From Clostridia bacterium (lineage in GTDB: Bacteria; Bacillota_A; Clostridia; Oscillospirales; Acutalibacteraceae): a stretch of DNA of 64,000 nucleotides. Under the pieces are notes generated by a model that searched no databases, had not been told where the DNA came from, and saw only the letters and a list, made by a program, of their open reading frames with translations. The stretch covers positions 1 to 64,000 of the forward strand of contig RZYX01000001.1 in the NCBI GenBank assembly GCA_009930155.1. The letters are read 5' to 3'. Position numbers and translations under genes: made by a program. Shown piece by piece: positions 7,713 through 17,360 of the stretch (position 1 is the stretch's first letter; every line of letters begins with the position of its first letter).

Positions 7713-8989
7713 TGGCAAATAGTTTTTTGAATATTGATAGTGAACTTGAAATTTTGGCAGATAAAGCAATGCAAAACTGCAAATCTAAATTTGATGATAT
7801 AGATAAAATAACAGAATATAACCAGCAGAAAGTATTGGCAGCTTTTAGAGATAATAGAGTAAGTGAATCTCACTTTGTATCATCTACAGGTTATGGTTAT
7901 GATGACAGAGGCAGAGATACTCTTGACAAAGTATTTGCACAGGCGATTGGAGCACAGGATGCATTGGTGCGGCACAGCTTTGTGAGCGGTACACACACGC
8001 TTGCAGTTGCACTCTTTGGTATACTTCGTCCAAACGATATAATGCTTTGTATTACAGGCACACCTTATGACACAATACATTCTGTAATTGGTATTGGCGG
8101 TGCAAATGGGCAGGGCTCACTTGCAGATTTTGGTGTTAATTATAAGCAAGTTGACCTTGATGAACATGGCAAGATTGATGAGCAGGCAGTAATTAATGCT
8201 CTGGATGATGATAGAGTCAAAATGGTTTATCTTCAGCGTTCAAGAGGCTATAACTTGCATGATACATTTTCGGTAGAAGAAATACAGAGTATATCGACAA
8301 AAATAAAAGCAAAGAAAAATGTAATAATAATGGTTGATAACTGTTATGGAGAGTTTGTTCAAACTCAAGAGCCAACGCAGGTTGGAATTGATATAATGGC
8401 AGGTTCACTTATTAAAAATGCAGGTGGCGGAATTGCCAAAACAGGCGGATACATTGCAGGCAGAGCAGATTTGATTGAGCTTTGTTCATACAGAATGACA
8501 ACTGCAGGGATTGGCAGAGAAGTTGGTGCATCACTTGGTGAAACTCGTAATATGTTTATGGGGCTTTTTAATGCTCCACATGTAACGGGAGAGGCATTAA
8601 AAACAGCTGTATTCACATCTGCACTTTTTGAACTTATGGGATTTGAAGTTAGTCCAAAAACAAACGATAAACGCTGTGATATAATTCAGTCTATAAAGCT
8701 TGGCGATGAAAAACTTCTTGTAGCTTTTTGCAAAGGACTTCAAAGTGGTGCACCAGTTGACTCTTTTGTAGTTCCTGAAGCGTGGGCGATGCCTGGGTAT
8801 GACAGTAAGGTAATAATGTCTGCTGGTGCATTCACACTTGGCTCATCAATTGAGCTTTCTGCTGATGCGCCAATAAGAGAACCATTTGCAGTGTGGCTAC
8901 AAGGTGGACTTAATTTTCATAGTGCAAAGGCAGCGGTTCTTTTAGCAGCACAAGAGGTAATTAAAGTCCAAAAACAAGAAAATATTTAA
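7712..8989 (+). CDS. Methionine gamma-lyase / aluminium-resistance family PLP protein (YnbB type)
   Basis: A 425-residue fold-type I pyridoxal-phosphate protein of the family often called aluminium resistance protein or methionine gamma-lyase family (PF06838). Landmarks are SSTGYGYDDRGRDTLD near the N-terminus, the RHSFVSGTHTLA substrate region, VDNCYGEF for the PLP-binding Asp, and GSLIKNAGGG with the Schiff-base Lys. Members are usually found near miaA, hfq or glnR; here it is instead coupled to a GNAT gene. The true substrate is not established from sequence. Length and motifs are normal. Confidence 0.9.
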   Translation: MANSFLNIDSELEILADKAMQNCKSKFDDIDKITEYNQQKVLAAFRDNRVSESHFVSSTGYGYDDRGRDTLDKVFAQAIGAQDALVRHSFVSGTHTLAVALFGILRPNDIMLCITGTPYDTIHSVIGIGGANGQGSLADFGVNYKQVDLDEHGKIDEQAVINALDDDRVKMVYLQRSRGYNLHDTFSVEEIQSISTKIKAKKNVIIMVDNCYGEFVQTQEPTQVGIDIMAGSLIKNAGGGIAKTGGYIAGRADLIELCSYRMTTAGIGREVGASLGETRNMFMGLFNAPHVTGEALKTAVFTSALFELMGFEVSPKTNDKRCDIIQSIKLGDEKLLVAFCKGLQSGAPVDSFVVPEAWAMPGYDSKVIMSAGAFTLGSSIELSADAPIREPFAVWLQGGLNFHSAKAAVLLAAQEVIKVQKQENI

Positions 8990-9067
8990 AAACGGTATGA
9001 TTTTAAGCTTATCGTCACAAAATGATAATATACAATATTAAGTAAATACTAAAATTGAGGTTAATTT

Positions 9068-10573
9068 ATGCTTGATAATTTTTATAAAAATTTAAAGAGC
9101 GGGACAGATATAAGAGGAGTTGCAGTTGAAGGCGTGATTAATGAACCGCTAACTCTTTCTAATGAGGTTACGCACAAAATTGCACAAGGGTTTGCACAAA
9201 GACTGTTTGATGAGTTTGGAAGGAAAGAAGACATTACAGTAGCCGTTGGGCACGATTCACGCACTTCAGCAAACAGAATTAAAAATGCGTTTATTAAAAG
9301 TCTGACTTTATCTGGAATATCCGTAAAGGATTGTGGTCTTTCATCAACTCCTGCAATGTTTATGACAACTGTTGACTTTGGATGTGATGCTGCGGTTGAG
9401 ATTACAGCAAGCCACCATCCGTTTAATAAAAATGGCTTTAAATTTTTTACTCGCAAGGGTGGATTTGAAGCAAGCGATATAGAAAAGATTTTAAAGTATG
9501 CACAGGACGATATAAGTTATGAAGCATCACAGCAGGGCACTGTTGAGGAATCGTTATATATGAATATCTATGCCGAAAAATTAAGGGAGTTTATTTGCAG
9601 TGAAGTCAATGCAGATGATTATTCAAGACCCTTGCGTGGATTTAAAATTATTGTTGATGCTGGAAACGGAGCGGGCGGATTTTATGCAGGCAAGGTGCTA
9701 GAGCCACTTGGAGCAGATATTTCTGGAAGCCAGTTTTTAGAGCCTGATGGTTTGTTTCCAAATCACATACCAAACCCAGAGGACTCATATGCAATGCGTT
9801 GTGTTTCAAAAGCTACTGTTGCAAACAGTGCAGATTTGGGAATAATCTTTGATACAGATGTTGATAGGGCAGCTTGTGTTGGTGGAAACGGCAAGGAGAT
9901 AAATAAAAATGCATTAATAGCTCTTGCCTCGTATATAGCACTGGAAGGCAATGAGGGCGGAACAATAGTAACGGACTCTGTGACTTCAAGCGGGCTTAAA
10001 GATTTTATAGAGCTTGATTTGGGTGCAAAACACCATAGGTTTAAAAGAGGATACAAAAATGTTATAAATGAAGCATTAAGGCTTAATAGAGAATGCTGTA
10101 TAAATGCACCACTTGCAATTGAAACATCAGGGCATGCAGCAATGCGGGACAATTATTTTCTTGATGATGGAGCATATCTAATTACAAGAATAATAATTAA
10201 AATGGCACAGCTTGCAAAAGATGGCAAAACACTTGAAAATCTTATAAAAACATTGGTAGAACCTATTGAAGCAGAGGAGCTTCGCATAAAGATTTTGTCG
10301 CCTGATTTTAAAGAATATGGTGACAAAGTTATAAGTGACCTTGAGCATTTTGTAGACAATAGTGAAGTGTTTGAAAAGGCACAAGATAGCTTTGAGGGTG
10401 TTCGGGCCTCATCAAACAATCTTAATGGGTGGTTTATGCTTCGCCTTAGTGTTCATGATCCAGTTTTACCGCTTAATATTGAAAGTAATATTAAAGGTGG
10501 CGTAGATAGTATAAAAGAAGAAATTAAGAATTTTTTTGAAGGATATGACAAGCTTGATATTTCATCACTGTAA
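9068..10573 (+). CDS. Phosphohexomutase (phosphomannomutase/phosphoglucomutase family)
   Basis: A 501-residue alpha-D-phosphohexomutase that interconverts 1- and 6-phospho sugars in the cytoplasm. The phosphoserine loop is [12 protein letters not shown] (Ser in TASHHP), the metal-binding loop is DTDVDRAA, and the sugar-binding ETSGHA loop and C-terminal phosphate-binding domain are present. Specificity (Man, Glc or GlcN) cannot be decided; the HHP variant resembles phosphomannomutase/phosphoglucomutase homologues of Clostridia. It is the first gene of a tightly packed run with asnS and larEBC (gaps of 11, 8 and 3 bases, then an overlap). Confidence 0.92.
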   Translation: MLDNFYKNLKSGTDIRGVAVEGVINEPLTLSNEVTHKIAQGFAQRLFDEFGRKEDITVAVGHDSRTSANRIKNAFIKSLTLSGISVKDCGLSSTPAMFMTTVDFGCDAAVEITASHHPFNKNGFKFFTRKGGFEASDIEKILKYAQDDISYEASQQGTVEESLYMNIYAEKLREFICSEVNADDYSRPLRGFKIIVDAGNGAGGFYAGKVLEPLGADISGSQFLEPDGLFPNHIPNPEDSYAMRCVSKATVANSADLGIIFDTDVDRAACVGGNGKEINKNALIALASYIALEGNEGGTIVTDSVTSSGLKDFIELDLGAKHHRFKRGYKNVINEALRLNRECCINAPLAIETSGHAAMRDNYFLDDGAYLITRIIIKMAQLAKDGKTLENLIKTLVEPIEAEELRIKILSPDFKEYGDKVISDLEHFVDNSEVFEKAQDSFEGVRASSNNLNGWFMLRLSVHDPVLPLNIESNIKGGVDSIKEEIKNFFEGYDKLDISSL

Positions 10574-10584
10574 GGGTGGGTTTT

Positions 10585-11979
10585 ATGAATAGAGTTGAAA
10601 TAAATAAAATATATGAAAGTCCTGAAAGTTTTACACAGCAGGATATAACAGTTTGTGGCTGGATAAGAACAGTCAGAGACTCTAAAAATATTGGTTTTGC
10701 ACAGATAAATGATGGAAGTAATTTTTCGGGAGTACAGGTTGTATTTGAGCAATCTAAGCTAGAAAATTATAGCGAAATAGCATCGCTTAATGTTGGTGCA
10801 TCAATAATTGTAACAGGAAGAGTAATACTCACTCCAAACGCACATCAGACATTTGAAATAAATGCGAGTGGCATAAAAGTTGAGGGAATATCCTCTCCAG
10901 ATTATCCACTACAAAAAAAGCGACACACGCTTGAATATTTGCGGACTATTGGGCATTTGCGTGCACGCACAAACACATATAGTGCGGTTTTTCGTGTGCG
11001 TTCTGGTGCGGCAATGGCAATTCACAGATTTTTTGAAGAGCAGGGTTTTATATATGTTCACACACCTATAATTTCATCAACAGATGCAGAGGGTGCAGGC
11101 GAATTGTTTGGCGTTACAACACTGGATTTAAAAAATGTACCTATGGATAAAAATGGTGAAGTTGATTATAAACAGGACTTTTTTGAAAAGCCGTCATACC
11201 TCACAGTTTCTGGCCAGCTTCAGGGCGAAGCAATGGCAACAGCACTGGGCAAGGTTTATACATTTGGGCCAACATTTCGAGCAGAAAAGTCATACACAGG
11301 TCGCCATGCCGCAGAGTTTTGGATGATAGAGCCCGAAATTTCTTTTGCTGATTTGCAAGATGATATGCAGGTTGCAGAGGAAATGATAAAATATGTTTTG
11401 TCATATGTTCTTAAAAACTATGCAGAGGAAATGGCGTTTTTTAATAAGCATTTTGACAATGAACTTATAGAGCGACTTAATACAGTAATAAGTTCTGAAT
11501 TTGCAAAAGTAACTTATACGGATGCAATAGAACTTCTAAAACAGAATAATGATAATTTTGAATATAAAGTCGAGTGGGGCTGTGATTTGCAAACAGAGCA
11601 TGAAAGGTATCTTACAGAAAAGATATATAAAAAACCTGTGTTTGTAACGGATTATCCTAAGGATATAAAGGCTTTTTATATGAGGCAGAATTCTGACGGA
11701 AAAACAGTTGCCGCAATGGATTTGCTTGTTATGGGTATTGGCGAGATAATAGGCGGTAGCCAGCGTGAGGAGCGAATAGATTTTTTAACAAGTCGTATGC
11801 AGGAACTTAATATGAATATAGATGATTATCAGTGGTATCTTGATTTGAGAAGATTTGGCACTGTAACTCACAGCGGATTTGGTCTTGGCTTTGAAAGGCT
11901 GATAATGTATATAACAGGAATGTCAAATATTAGAGATGTTGCATTGTTTCCAAAAACGGCTGGTCATACACAGTTTTAG
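10585..11979 (+). CDS. asnS: Asparaginyl-tRNA synthetase
   Basis: Class IIb aminoacyl-tRNA synthetase of 464 residues that charges tRNA-Asn. The OB-fold anticodon-binding domain (about 15-105) begins with [13 protein letters not shown]. The catalytic core has motif 2 ([22 protein letters not shown]) and motif 3 ([11 protein letters not shown]). The Asn-type signatures distinguish it from AspS. I chose ATG 10585, with GGGTGG just upstream, over the in-frame GTG 10576. It continues the operon 11 bases after the phosphohexomutase. Confidence 0.96.
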   Translation: MNRVEINKIYESPESFTQQDITVCGWIRTVRDSKNIGFAQINDGSNFSGVQVVFEQSKLENYSEIASLNVGASIIVTGRVILTPNAHQTFEINASGIKVEGISSPDYPLQKKRHTLEYLRTIGHLRARTNTYSAVFRVRSGAAMAIHRFFEEQGFIYVHTPIISSTDAEGAGELFGVTTLDLKNVPMDKNGEVDYKQDFFEKPSYLTVSGQLQGEAMATALGKVYTFGPTFRAEKSYTGRHAAEFWMIEPEISFADLQDDMQVAEEMIKYVLSYVLKNYAEEMAFFNKHFDNELIERLNTVISSEFAKVTYTDAIELLKQNNDNFEYKVEWGCDLQTEHERYLTEKIYKKPVFVTDYPKDIKAFYMRQNSDGKTVAAMDLLVMGIGEIIGGSQREERIDFLTSRMQELNMNIDDYQWYLDLRRFGTVTHSGFGLGFERLIMYITGMSNIRDVALFPKTAGHTQF

Positions 11980-11987
11980 GAGTTTTT

Positions 11988-12800
11988 ATGAGTGAGAATT
12001 TAATAAAGCTTAAACACAGACTAAAAGAGATAGCAAATGATAATAAGCTTTGCATTGCCTTTTCAGATGGCGTTGATTCAACCGTTTTGCTGAAAGTAGC
12101 AACAGATGCAGGGCTTAAAGTGCTAGCTGTTACTGTAAACACACAGCTTACAAAGAATAAAACTAACCTTGAAAAAGCAAAGCAAACGGCAGAGCTTATG
12201 AATGCAGTTCATATTATTGTGAATGTTGATATGTTGCTTGACGAAAATATAGCATCAAATGATAAGCTTCGTTGTTATTATTGTAAGAGTAAGATGTTTT
12301 CAAGCATAAAAAAAGTAGCTGCTAAAAATGGTTTTACAGAGGTTTGTGACGGAACGAATATAAACGATTTGAACGAATACAGACCAGGACTTAAAGCAAA
12401 AGCAGAGAATTGTGTGCATAGTCCGTTTGCAGATTGTGGACTTTCAAAGAAGGATGTAAGAGCAATTGCAGCAGAACTTTGTTTAAGTGTTGCTACAAAA
12501 CCGTCGTCACCATGCATTTTAACTCGTTTTCCTTACGGTACAAATATTACATATGATAAACTTGAAAAGGTACAAGCAGGGGAAGATATTTTAAAGTCAT
12601 ATGGCTTTTATGATTGTAGGCTTCGTGTTCATTCAGATATTGCCAGAATAGAAATACCGCAATCGGATTTTGAAAGCCTTTTAAAACAGAAAGATATAAT
12701 CATACATAAATTAAAAAAAATTGGATTTTTATATATAACATTAGATTTAAACGAACTTCGTTCAGGCAGTATGGATATAGAAATAGGAAAAGAGGATTAA
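11988..12800 (+). CDS. larE: ATP-dependent sacrificial sulfur transferase LarE
   Basis: LarE adenylates the pyridinium dicarboxylate nucleotide and donates sulfur from its own cysteine in synthesis of the nickel-pincer nucleotide (lactate racemase cofactor). The 270-residue protein has a PP-loop near residues 26-31 that reads SDGVDS where the family has SGGVDS. The Cys in KPSSPC falls at residue 176, the same position as the sacrificial cysteine of Lactobacillus plantarum LarE, followed by TRFPYG. A CYYC pair near residue 95 is also present. It is directly followed by larB and larC. No larA racemase is in the window. Confidence 0.93.
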   Translation: MSENLIKLKHRLKEIANDNKLCIAFSDGVDSTVLLKVATDAGLKVLAVTVNTQLTKNKTNLEKAKQTAELMNAVHIIVNVDMLLDENIASNDKLRCYYCKSKMFSSIKKVAAKNGFTEVCDGTNINDLNEYRPGLKAKAENCVHSPFADCGLSKKDVRAIAAELCLSVATKPSSPCILTRFPYGTNITYDKLEKVQAGEDILKSYGFYDCRLRVHSDIARIEIPQSDFESLLKQKDIIIHKLKKIGFLYITLDLNELRSGSMDIEIGKED

Positions 12801-12803
12801 ACA

Positions 12804-13550
12804 ATGGATATAAAAACTCTTTTAGAACAAGTTGCACAAGGGTCTTTGTCTACAAATGATGCTTTTGAACAGTTAAAAACATTACCGTTTGAGGATATGG
12901 GCTACGCTTGTCTTGACCATCACAGAAAGATACGCACAGGATTTCCAGAAGTTGTATTTTGTCAGAGTAAGTTGCCAGAGCAAGTTGGAGAAATTTTTGA
13001 ACGGCTTTATAAAATGAATGGCATAGTGCTTGGAACAAGAGCATCAAGCGAGTATTATGAAAGCGTTTTAAAGTTTTTGCCAAATGCAATATATCATGAG
13101 CAGGCAAGATGTATAACGGTTGGTAAGCCCGAAAATATAAAAGGGTTGGTAGCTGTTTGTACAGGTGGCACAGCGGATATTCCTGTGGCAGAAGAAGCGG
13201 CAATAACAGCTCAGATGTGTGGCGCTAATATTACAAGGATTTATGATGTTGGCGTGGCAGGTATTCATAGGCTTTTAAGCAGAGTTGATGAGCTACGAAA
13301 AGCAAATGTAATTGTAGCTTGTGCAGGAATGGAAGGAGCACTTGCAAGTGTTATCGGTGGTCTTGTGGATGTTCCTGTAATAGCAGTGCCAACAAGTATT
13401 GGATATGGTGCAAACTTTGGCGGTGTTTCAGCCTTGCTTGCAATGCTTAATTCTTGTTCAGCAGGCACAAGTGTGGTTAACATAGACAATGGTTTTGGTG
13501 CGGGTTATATAGCAGCTCAGATAAATTCGCTTGGAGGTAATGCACAATGA
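12804..13550 (+). CDS. larB: Pyridinium-3,5-biscarboxylic acid mononucleotide synthase LarB
   Basis: LarB carboxylates nicotinic acid adenine dinucleotide and hydrolyses it, giving the pyridinium biscarboxylate mononucleotide, the first step of nickel-pincer cofactor synthesis. At 248 residues it is full length. The C-terminal half is a PurE/AIR-carboxylase-like fold with CTGGTADIPVAEEA, YDVGVAGIHRLL, CAGMEGALASVIGGL and PTSIGYGANFGGVSALL. The N-terminal DHHRKIRTGFPEVVF stretch is also typical. It starts three bases after larE and its TGA overlaps the larC ATG (ATGA). Confidence 0.96.
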   Translation: MDIKTLLEQVAQGSLSTNDAFEQLKTLPFEDMGYACLDHHRKIRTGFPEVVFCQSKLPEQVGEIFERLYKMNGIVLGTRASSEYYESVLKFLPNAIYHEQARCITVGKPENIKGLVAVCTGGTADIPVAEEAAITAQMCGANITRIYDVGVAGIHRLLSRVDELRKANVIVACAGMEGALASVIGGLVDVPVIAVPTSIGYGANFGGVSALLAMLNSCSAGTSVVNIDNGFGAGYIAAQINSLGGNAQ

Positions 13551-14704
13551 AAACATTGTACCTTGAATGCTTTTCAGGAATTAGTGGAGATATGGCGGTT
13601 GGTGCATTGCTCGATTTGGGAGCAAATTTGGACAAGCTTTTAGAAAGCATAAATTCAATTAATCTTGGCTGCACATTACATACAGGAAGAATAGAAAAAA
13701 ACGGGATTTCTGCTTTTAGCTTTGATGTAGAACTGCCAAGTAATGCACATAATCATGAAAATCATAGTATAGGAATAAACGATATTTATACAATAATTGA
13801 TAATTCACAGCTTTCAGACAATGCGAAGTCACTTGCAAAAAAGATGTTTGGTGTAGTGGCACAGGCGGAAGCAGTAGTGCATAACAAGCCTATTGAAGAA
13901 GTGCATTTTCATGAAGTCGGTTCAGCAGATTCAATTATTGATATTTGTGCTACCGCATTTTGTTTAGACGATTTAAATATTGACAAGGTTATATGTTCTC
14001 CGATAAGTGACGGTACAGGGTATATAAACTGTAGTCATGGAAAAATTCCAGTGCCTGTTCCAGCAACATCAGAGATTGCAAGAGCATATAAAATACCAAT
14101 GAATATTACAGATAATAATGGTGAAATGGTAACACCTACAGGTGCAGCAATTGTTGCAGCAATTGCCGATGAATTTAAAACACCAAGTAATATAATATTT
14201 GAAAAAATCGGTATAGGTGCTGGAAAAAAAGATTTTAAACATCCGAATGTCTTGCGTGCTTATATTATTAAGGAGCAAGAAGAAAGCACAAAGGATAAAA
14301 TCATTGTGATAGAAACAGCTATAGACGATAGCACTCCAGAGGAACTTTCGTTTTGCCTTAAAAGACTATTTAAAGCAGGGGTAAAGGATGCGTTTTACTC
14401 ACCAATATATATGAAGAAAAATCGTCCTGCTTGGCAGCTTACCGTAATGTGCGAGCCCAAAACAGAGCAGGATGCAATATCTATAATTTTTAAGCATACA
14501 ACTGCTGTGGGAGTACGCAAGCAGGAACTAGACCGTGTTATTATGAATAGAGAAAAGACAACGGTAACAACAAAACACGGCGAGGTTGATGCAAATATCT
14601 TTACCTTTGGAGATATAAAAAAGACTTGCCTAGAGTATAAGTCAGTTAAAAAGCTTGCAAAAGAAAAGGATTGCAGTATTGTTGATATATATAGGAACTA
14701 TTAG
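13547..14704 (+). CDS. larC: Nickel-inserting LarC (pyridinium-3,5-bisthiocarboxylic acid mononucleotide nickel chelatase)
   Basis: LarC inserts nickel into the dithio-pyridinium nucleotide in a CTP-dependent reaction. The 385-residue reading frame is continuous. Known features include ECFSGISGDMAVGALLDLG at the N-terminus, VHFHEVGSADSIIDI, and the C-terminal region with KKNRPAWQLTVM. In L. plantarum the gene is split and joined by a programmed frameshift; here it is one frame. A His-rich segment (HNHENHS near residue 65-75) could bind nickel. The gene ends the operon and is followed by a strong terminator. Confidence 0.95.
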   Translation: MKTLYLECFSGISGDMAVGALLDLGANLDKLLESINSINLGCTLHTGRIEKNGISAFSFDVELPSNAHNHENHSIGINDIYTIIDNSQLSDNAKSLAKKMFGVVAQAEAVVHNKPIEEVHFHEVGSADSIIDICATAFCLDDLNIDKVICSPISDGTGYINCSHGKIPVPVPATSEIARAYKIPMNITDNNGEMVTPTGAAIVAAIADEFKTPSNIIFEKIGIGAGKKDFKHPNVLRAYIIKEQEESTKDKIIVIETAIDDSTPEELSFCLKRLFKAGVKDAFYSPIYMKKNRPAWQLTVMCEPKTEQDAISIIFKHTTAVGVRKQELDRVIMNREKTTVTTKHGEVDANIFTFGDIKKTCLEYKSVKKLAKEKDCSIVDIYRNY

Positions 14705-14731
14705 TATTAGATAGACGATAAATAACACATT

Positions 14732-14777
14732 AAAAAAATATAGCAGACACAATATTTTGTGTCTGCTATATTTTTTA
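14732..14777. terminator. Bidirectional terminator between larC and the minus-strand operon
   Basis: A long stem (TAGCAGACACAA with TTGTGTCTGCTA) flanked by an A-run on the left and a T-run on the right can terminate both larC (plus) and the gene ending at 14806 (minus). Confidence 0.85.
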
Positions 14778-14805
14778 ATATTGCTTAATATATAATTTTA
14801 TATCT

Positions 14806-15480
14806 TTACAAGATATAAATACCTGAAGATAGAACAACTACTTCAACATTTTGAATGTTAATATATCTTAATACGGGTTCGTCAAATTTTTTATATTCGC
14901 TGATAGCAAAATTCTCCAAACTAACTTGGCTTATGCTATGTGAGTTCTTATTGCAAATATAAAGATGATTATCAACTTTGGAAATCGACATAGGTTTTCC
15001 AAATACATTTGACTTTTCATTACCAATTCTAAAGTCAACTTTTTTAAGCGATGGAGAATATCGGATAATAGAATTATAATTTGGAACACAGCACCAAATA
15101 AATTTATCGTCAACAGCAATTGAGCGAACGGGGGAATCATGATATATCAAATCTCCCGTCCATAAAAGAGTGCCCTCAACATCAAAAGTGCCCATCTCGC
15201 CAGTTGGATAAACAACATGAGTTCTTTTGTTTGGAAGAATCCCAGCTGAACAAGAAATATAATCACCAATTTGCTCTGAAATAGATTTAAAAGCAGGGCC
15301 AAATTTAGTTAAAAGATATACGCTTTTAGTGCTATGTGTGAGCTGATTAGAAGATATGTCAAAAGCTAAAAAAGCTATTTTAAGATTACCTTTAGAATCA
15401 CGGCCGTCAACTTTGACTATGATAAAGCCTTTTGGAAAAGGGATAATATCAAGCGGCTTTATATCAATGATTTGTTTCAT
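14806..15480 (-). CDS. Hypothetical protein, possible beta-propeller-like repeats
   Basis: A 224-residue protein I cannot assign to a named family. Recurrent strand-rich segments such as VRSIAVDDKFIWCCVPNYN and MSISKVDNHLYICNKNSHS recall NHL/YncE-type propeller blades, but there are too few blades for a full propeller. There is no signal peptide or membrane segment. I prefer ATG 15480, with AGGTG eight bases upstream, over an in-frame GTG at 15489. It lies 18 bases downstream of rex and is probably the last gene of the acn-icd-rex unit. Confidence 0.55.
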   Translation of the reverse strand: MKQIIDIKPLDIIPFPKGFIIVKVDGRDSKGNLKIAFLAFDISSNQLTHSTKSVYLLTKFGPAFKSISEQIGDYISCSAGILPNKRTHVVYPTGEMGTFDVEGTLLWTGDLIYHDSPVRSIAVDDKFIWCCVPNYNSIIRYSPSLKKVDFRIGNEKSNVFGKPMSISKVDNHLYICNKNSHSISQVSLENFAISEYKKFDEPVLRYINIQNVEVVVLSSGIYIL

Positions 15481-15498
15481 ACATAACACACCTAAAGA

Positions 15499-16134
15499 TC
15501 AAATTTTACTCATGATTTGATAGCTTAATGTCATAATACTGTCACTTAAATGAACATTTTCAATGGCTATGTCAGGATATTTTGCAGAAATGTCAAAGTG
15601 AGTAAAATTCCAAAAGCCTTTTATTCCAAGACCAACAAGTTGATCTACGATTTCTTCGCTCTGACTTGATGGGATACAAAGGGCTGCAACAACAGGAAGA
15701 TTCTCTTTGCAAAAATCATCAAGAACATCAACGCTACGAATAGGAATGTTTTTAATCATTTCACCTATTATTGCTTGATTCTTATCAAAAATACCGATAA
15801 GCTCAAATCCACGGCTTTCAAAGGACATATGGGTAGCGATAGCACGACCAAGATTACCAGCACCTATAAGCACCATTTTAAATCCTTTGTCAACACCAAG
15901 AATCTTACCAATTTCATCGTGTAAGCTTTCAACATTATATCCATAGCCTTGTTGCCCAAATCCACCAAAGCAGTTAAGGTCTTGCCTAATTTGGGAAGCG
16001 GTAAGACCCATTCTATTTGATAGTTCTTTTGAAGATATACGAGTTATACCGTCGTTTTTCAAATTGTTAAGAAAACGATAGTAGCGAGGGAGCCTTTTAA
16101 TAACCGACATAGAAATGTACTTGTTCGTTGCCAT
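15499..16134 (-). CDS. rex: Redox-sensing transcriptional repressor Rex
   Basis: Rex represses fermentation and respiration genes and is released by NADH. At 211 residues it is full length. The N-terminal winged helix (residues about 8-75) includes SSKELSNRMGLTASQIRQDL and the FGGFGQQGYGYNV hallmark. The Rossmann domain has VLIGAGNLGRAI. It is transcribed with acn and icd (27-base gap to icd), placing a NADH sensor in the same unit as the oxidative TCA branch. No obvious Rex operator was recognised in the acn promoter region. Confidence 0.96.
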   Translation of the reverse strand: MATNKYISMSVIKRLPRYYRFLNNLKNDGITRISSKELSNRMGLTASQIRQDLNCFGGFGQQGYGYNVESLHDEIGKILGVDKGFKMVLIGAGNLGRAIATHMSFESRGFELIGIFDKNQAIIGEMIKNIPIRSVDVLDDFCKENLPVVAALCIPSSQSEEIVDQLVGLGIKGFWNFTHFDISAKYPDIAIENVHLSDSIMTLSYQIMSKI

Positions 16135-16161
16135 ATACTAAAACTCCTTTTAGAATTTTTA

Positions 16162-17334
16162 TTATTTAGCTTCGTTTTTCTTAACGGTATTCATTACATA
16201 GTCACCAAACTGGGCGCAAGTACAACCGTCTTCACGGCCTGTAATAGTTAAAGCTTTATCTTCATACATGCAAATATCTAATGCTTCTTCAAGTGAATCA
16301 GCCTTGTCTTGCTTGCCTATATGGGATAAAAGTAAAGCAGAAGCACGAAGCATAGAGCAAGGGTCTGCATAATCTCCACGGCCTTCTTTAACCATTCTTG
16401 GAGCAGAACCATGAATTGCCTCAAACATGGAATAACGCTTGCCGATATTTGCACTACCAGCAGTACCAACACCACCTTGGAACTCAGCAGCTTCATCAGT
16501 TATGATATCACCATAAAGGTTTGGTAAAATAAATACCTTAAAGTCTTTGCGGCGTTTTTCATCAATAAGCTTAGCGGTTGTAATGTCTATGTACCATTCA
16601 TCAGTTATGATTTCAGGATAATTTTTACCAACATTTTTGCATATGTTAAGGAATTTTCCGTCAGTAGTCTTGATTACATTTGCCTTAGTAATGATAGAAA
16701 CTCGTTCTTTTTTGTTCTTTCTTGCATAGTCGTAAGCAAGATTTGCGATTCTTTCACTTCCCTCTGAAGTTGTAACAACAAAGTCAAGTGCAAGGTCGTC
16801 AGTAACATTTACGCCCAAAGAGCCAACTGCATAAGCACCCTCTGTGTTTTCACGGAAGAAAGTCCAGTCAAGACCCTGCTCAGGAACACGAACAGGACGA
16901 ATATTTGCAAACAAGTCAAGTTCCTTACGCATTGCAACATTGGCACTTTCAATGTTTGGCCAATCGTCACCAGCTTGTGGTGTTGTTGTTGGTCCTTTAA
17001 GAATAACATGACATGATTTAAGTTCTTCAAGAACATCGTCAGGAATAGCTTTCATAACTTTTACACGGTTTTCAATTGTAAGTCCGTCAATAACTTTAAA
17101 CTCAATCTTTCCTGCATCAACATCGTCTTTAAGCATATATTCAAGAACACGAGCAGATTCTTTTGTAATAATAGGGCCTATTCCGTCACCGCCACATACA
17201 CCTATTACGATTTTGTCAAGATTATCAAAGTCTAGAAAATCTTTCTGTGCTTTGATTGTGTCTGAACGCTCAAGCTGAGAGCGAACAAGGGTTTCAAATT
17301 TCTCGATTGCATTTTTTATTTCTGTTTCACGCAT
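16162..17334 (-). CDS. icd: Isocitrate dehydrogenase (NAD(P)+)
   Basis: A 390-residue isocitrate/isopropylmalate dehydrogenase family enzyme converting isocitrate to 2-oxoglutarate. Visible motifs are GGDGIGPIITKE at the N-terminus, KGPTTTPQAG, FFRENTEGAYAVG with the substrate-binding residues, and the PNLYGDIITDEAAEFQGGVGTAGSANIG and EAIHGSAPR nucleotide region. Position directly after aconitase supports isocitrate as substrate over isopropylmalate. Together the two genes make the oxidative branch of a partial TCA cycle, for glutamate supply. Cofactor choice cannot be read with certainty. Confidence 0.92.
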   Translation of the reverse strand: MRETEIKNAIEKFETLVRSQLERSDTIKAQKDFLDFDNLDKIVIGVCGGDGIGPIITKESARVLEYMLKDDVDAGKIEFKVIDGLTIENRVKVMKAIPDDVLEELKSCHVILKGPTTTPQAGDDWPNIESANVAMRKELDLFANIRPVRVPEQGLDWTFFRENTEGAYAVGSLGVNVTDDLALDFVVTTSEGSERIANLAYDYARKNKKERVSIITKANVIKTTDGKFLNICKNVGKNYPEIITDEWYIDITTAKLIDEKRRKDFKVFILPNLYGDIITDEAAEFQGGVGTAGSANIGKRYSMFEAIHGSAPRMVKEGRGDYADPCSMLRASALLLSHIGKQDKADSLEEALDICMYEDKALTITGREDGCTCAQFGDYVMNTVKKNEAK

Positions 17335-17360
17335 TTTAACACTTTCCTTTCTAAATTCGG

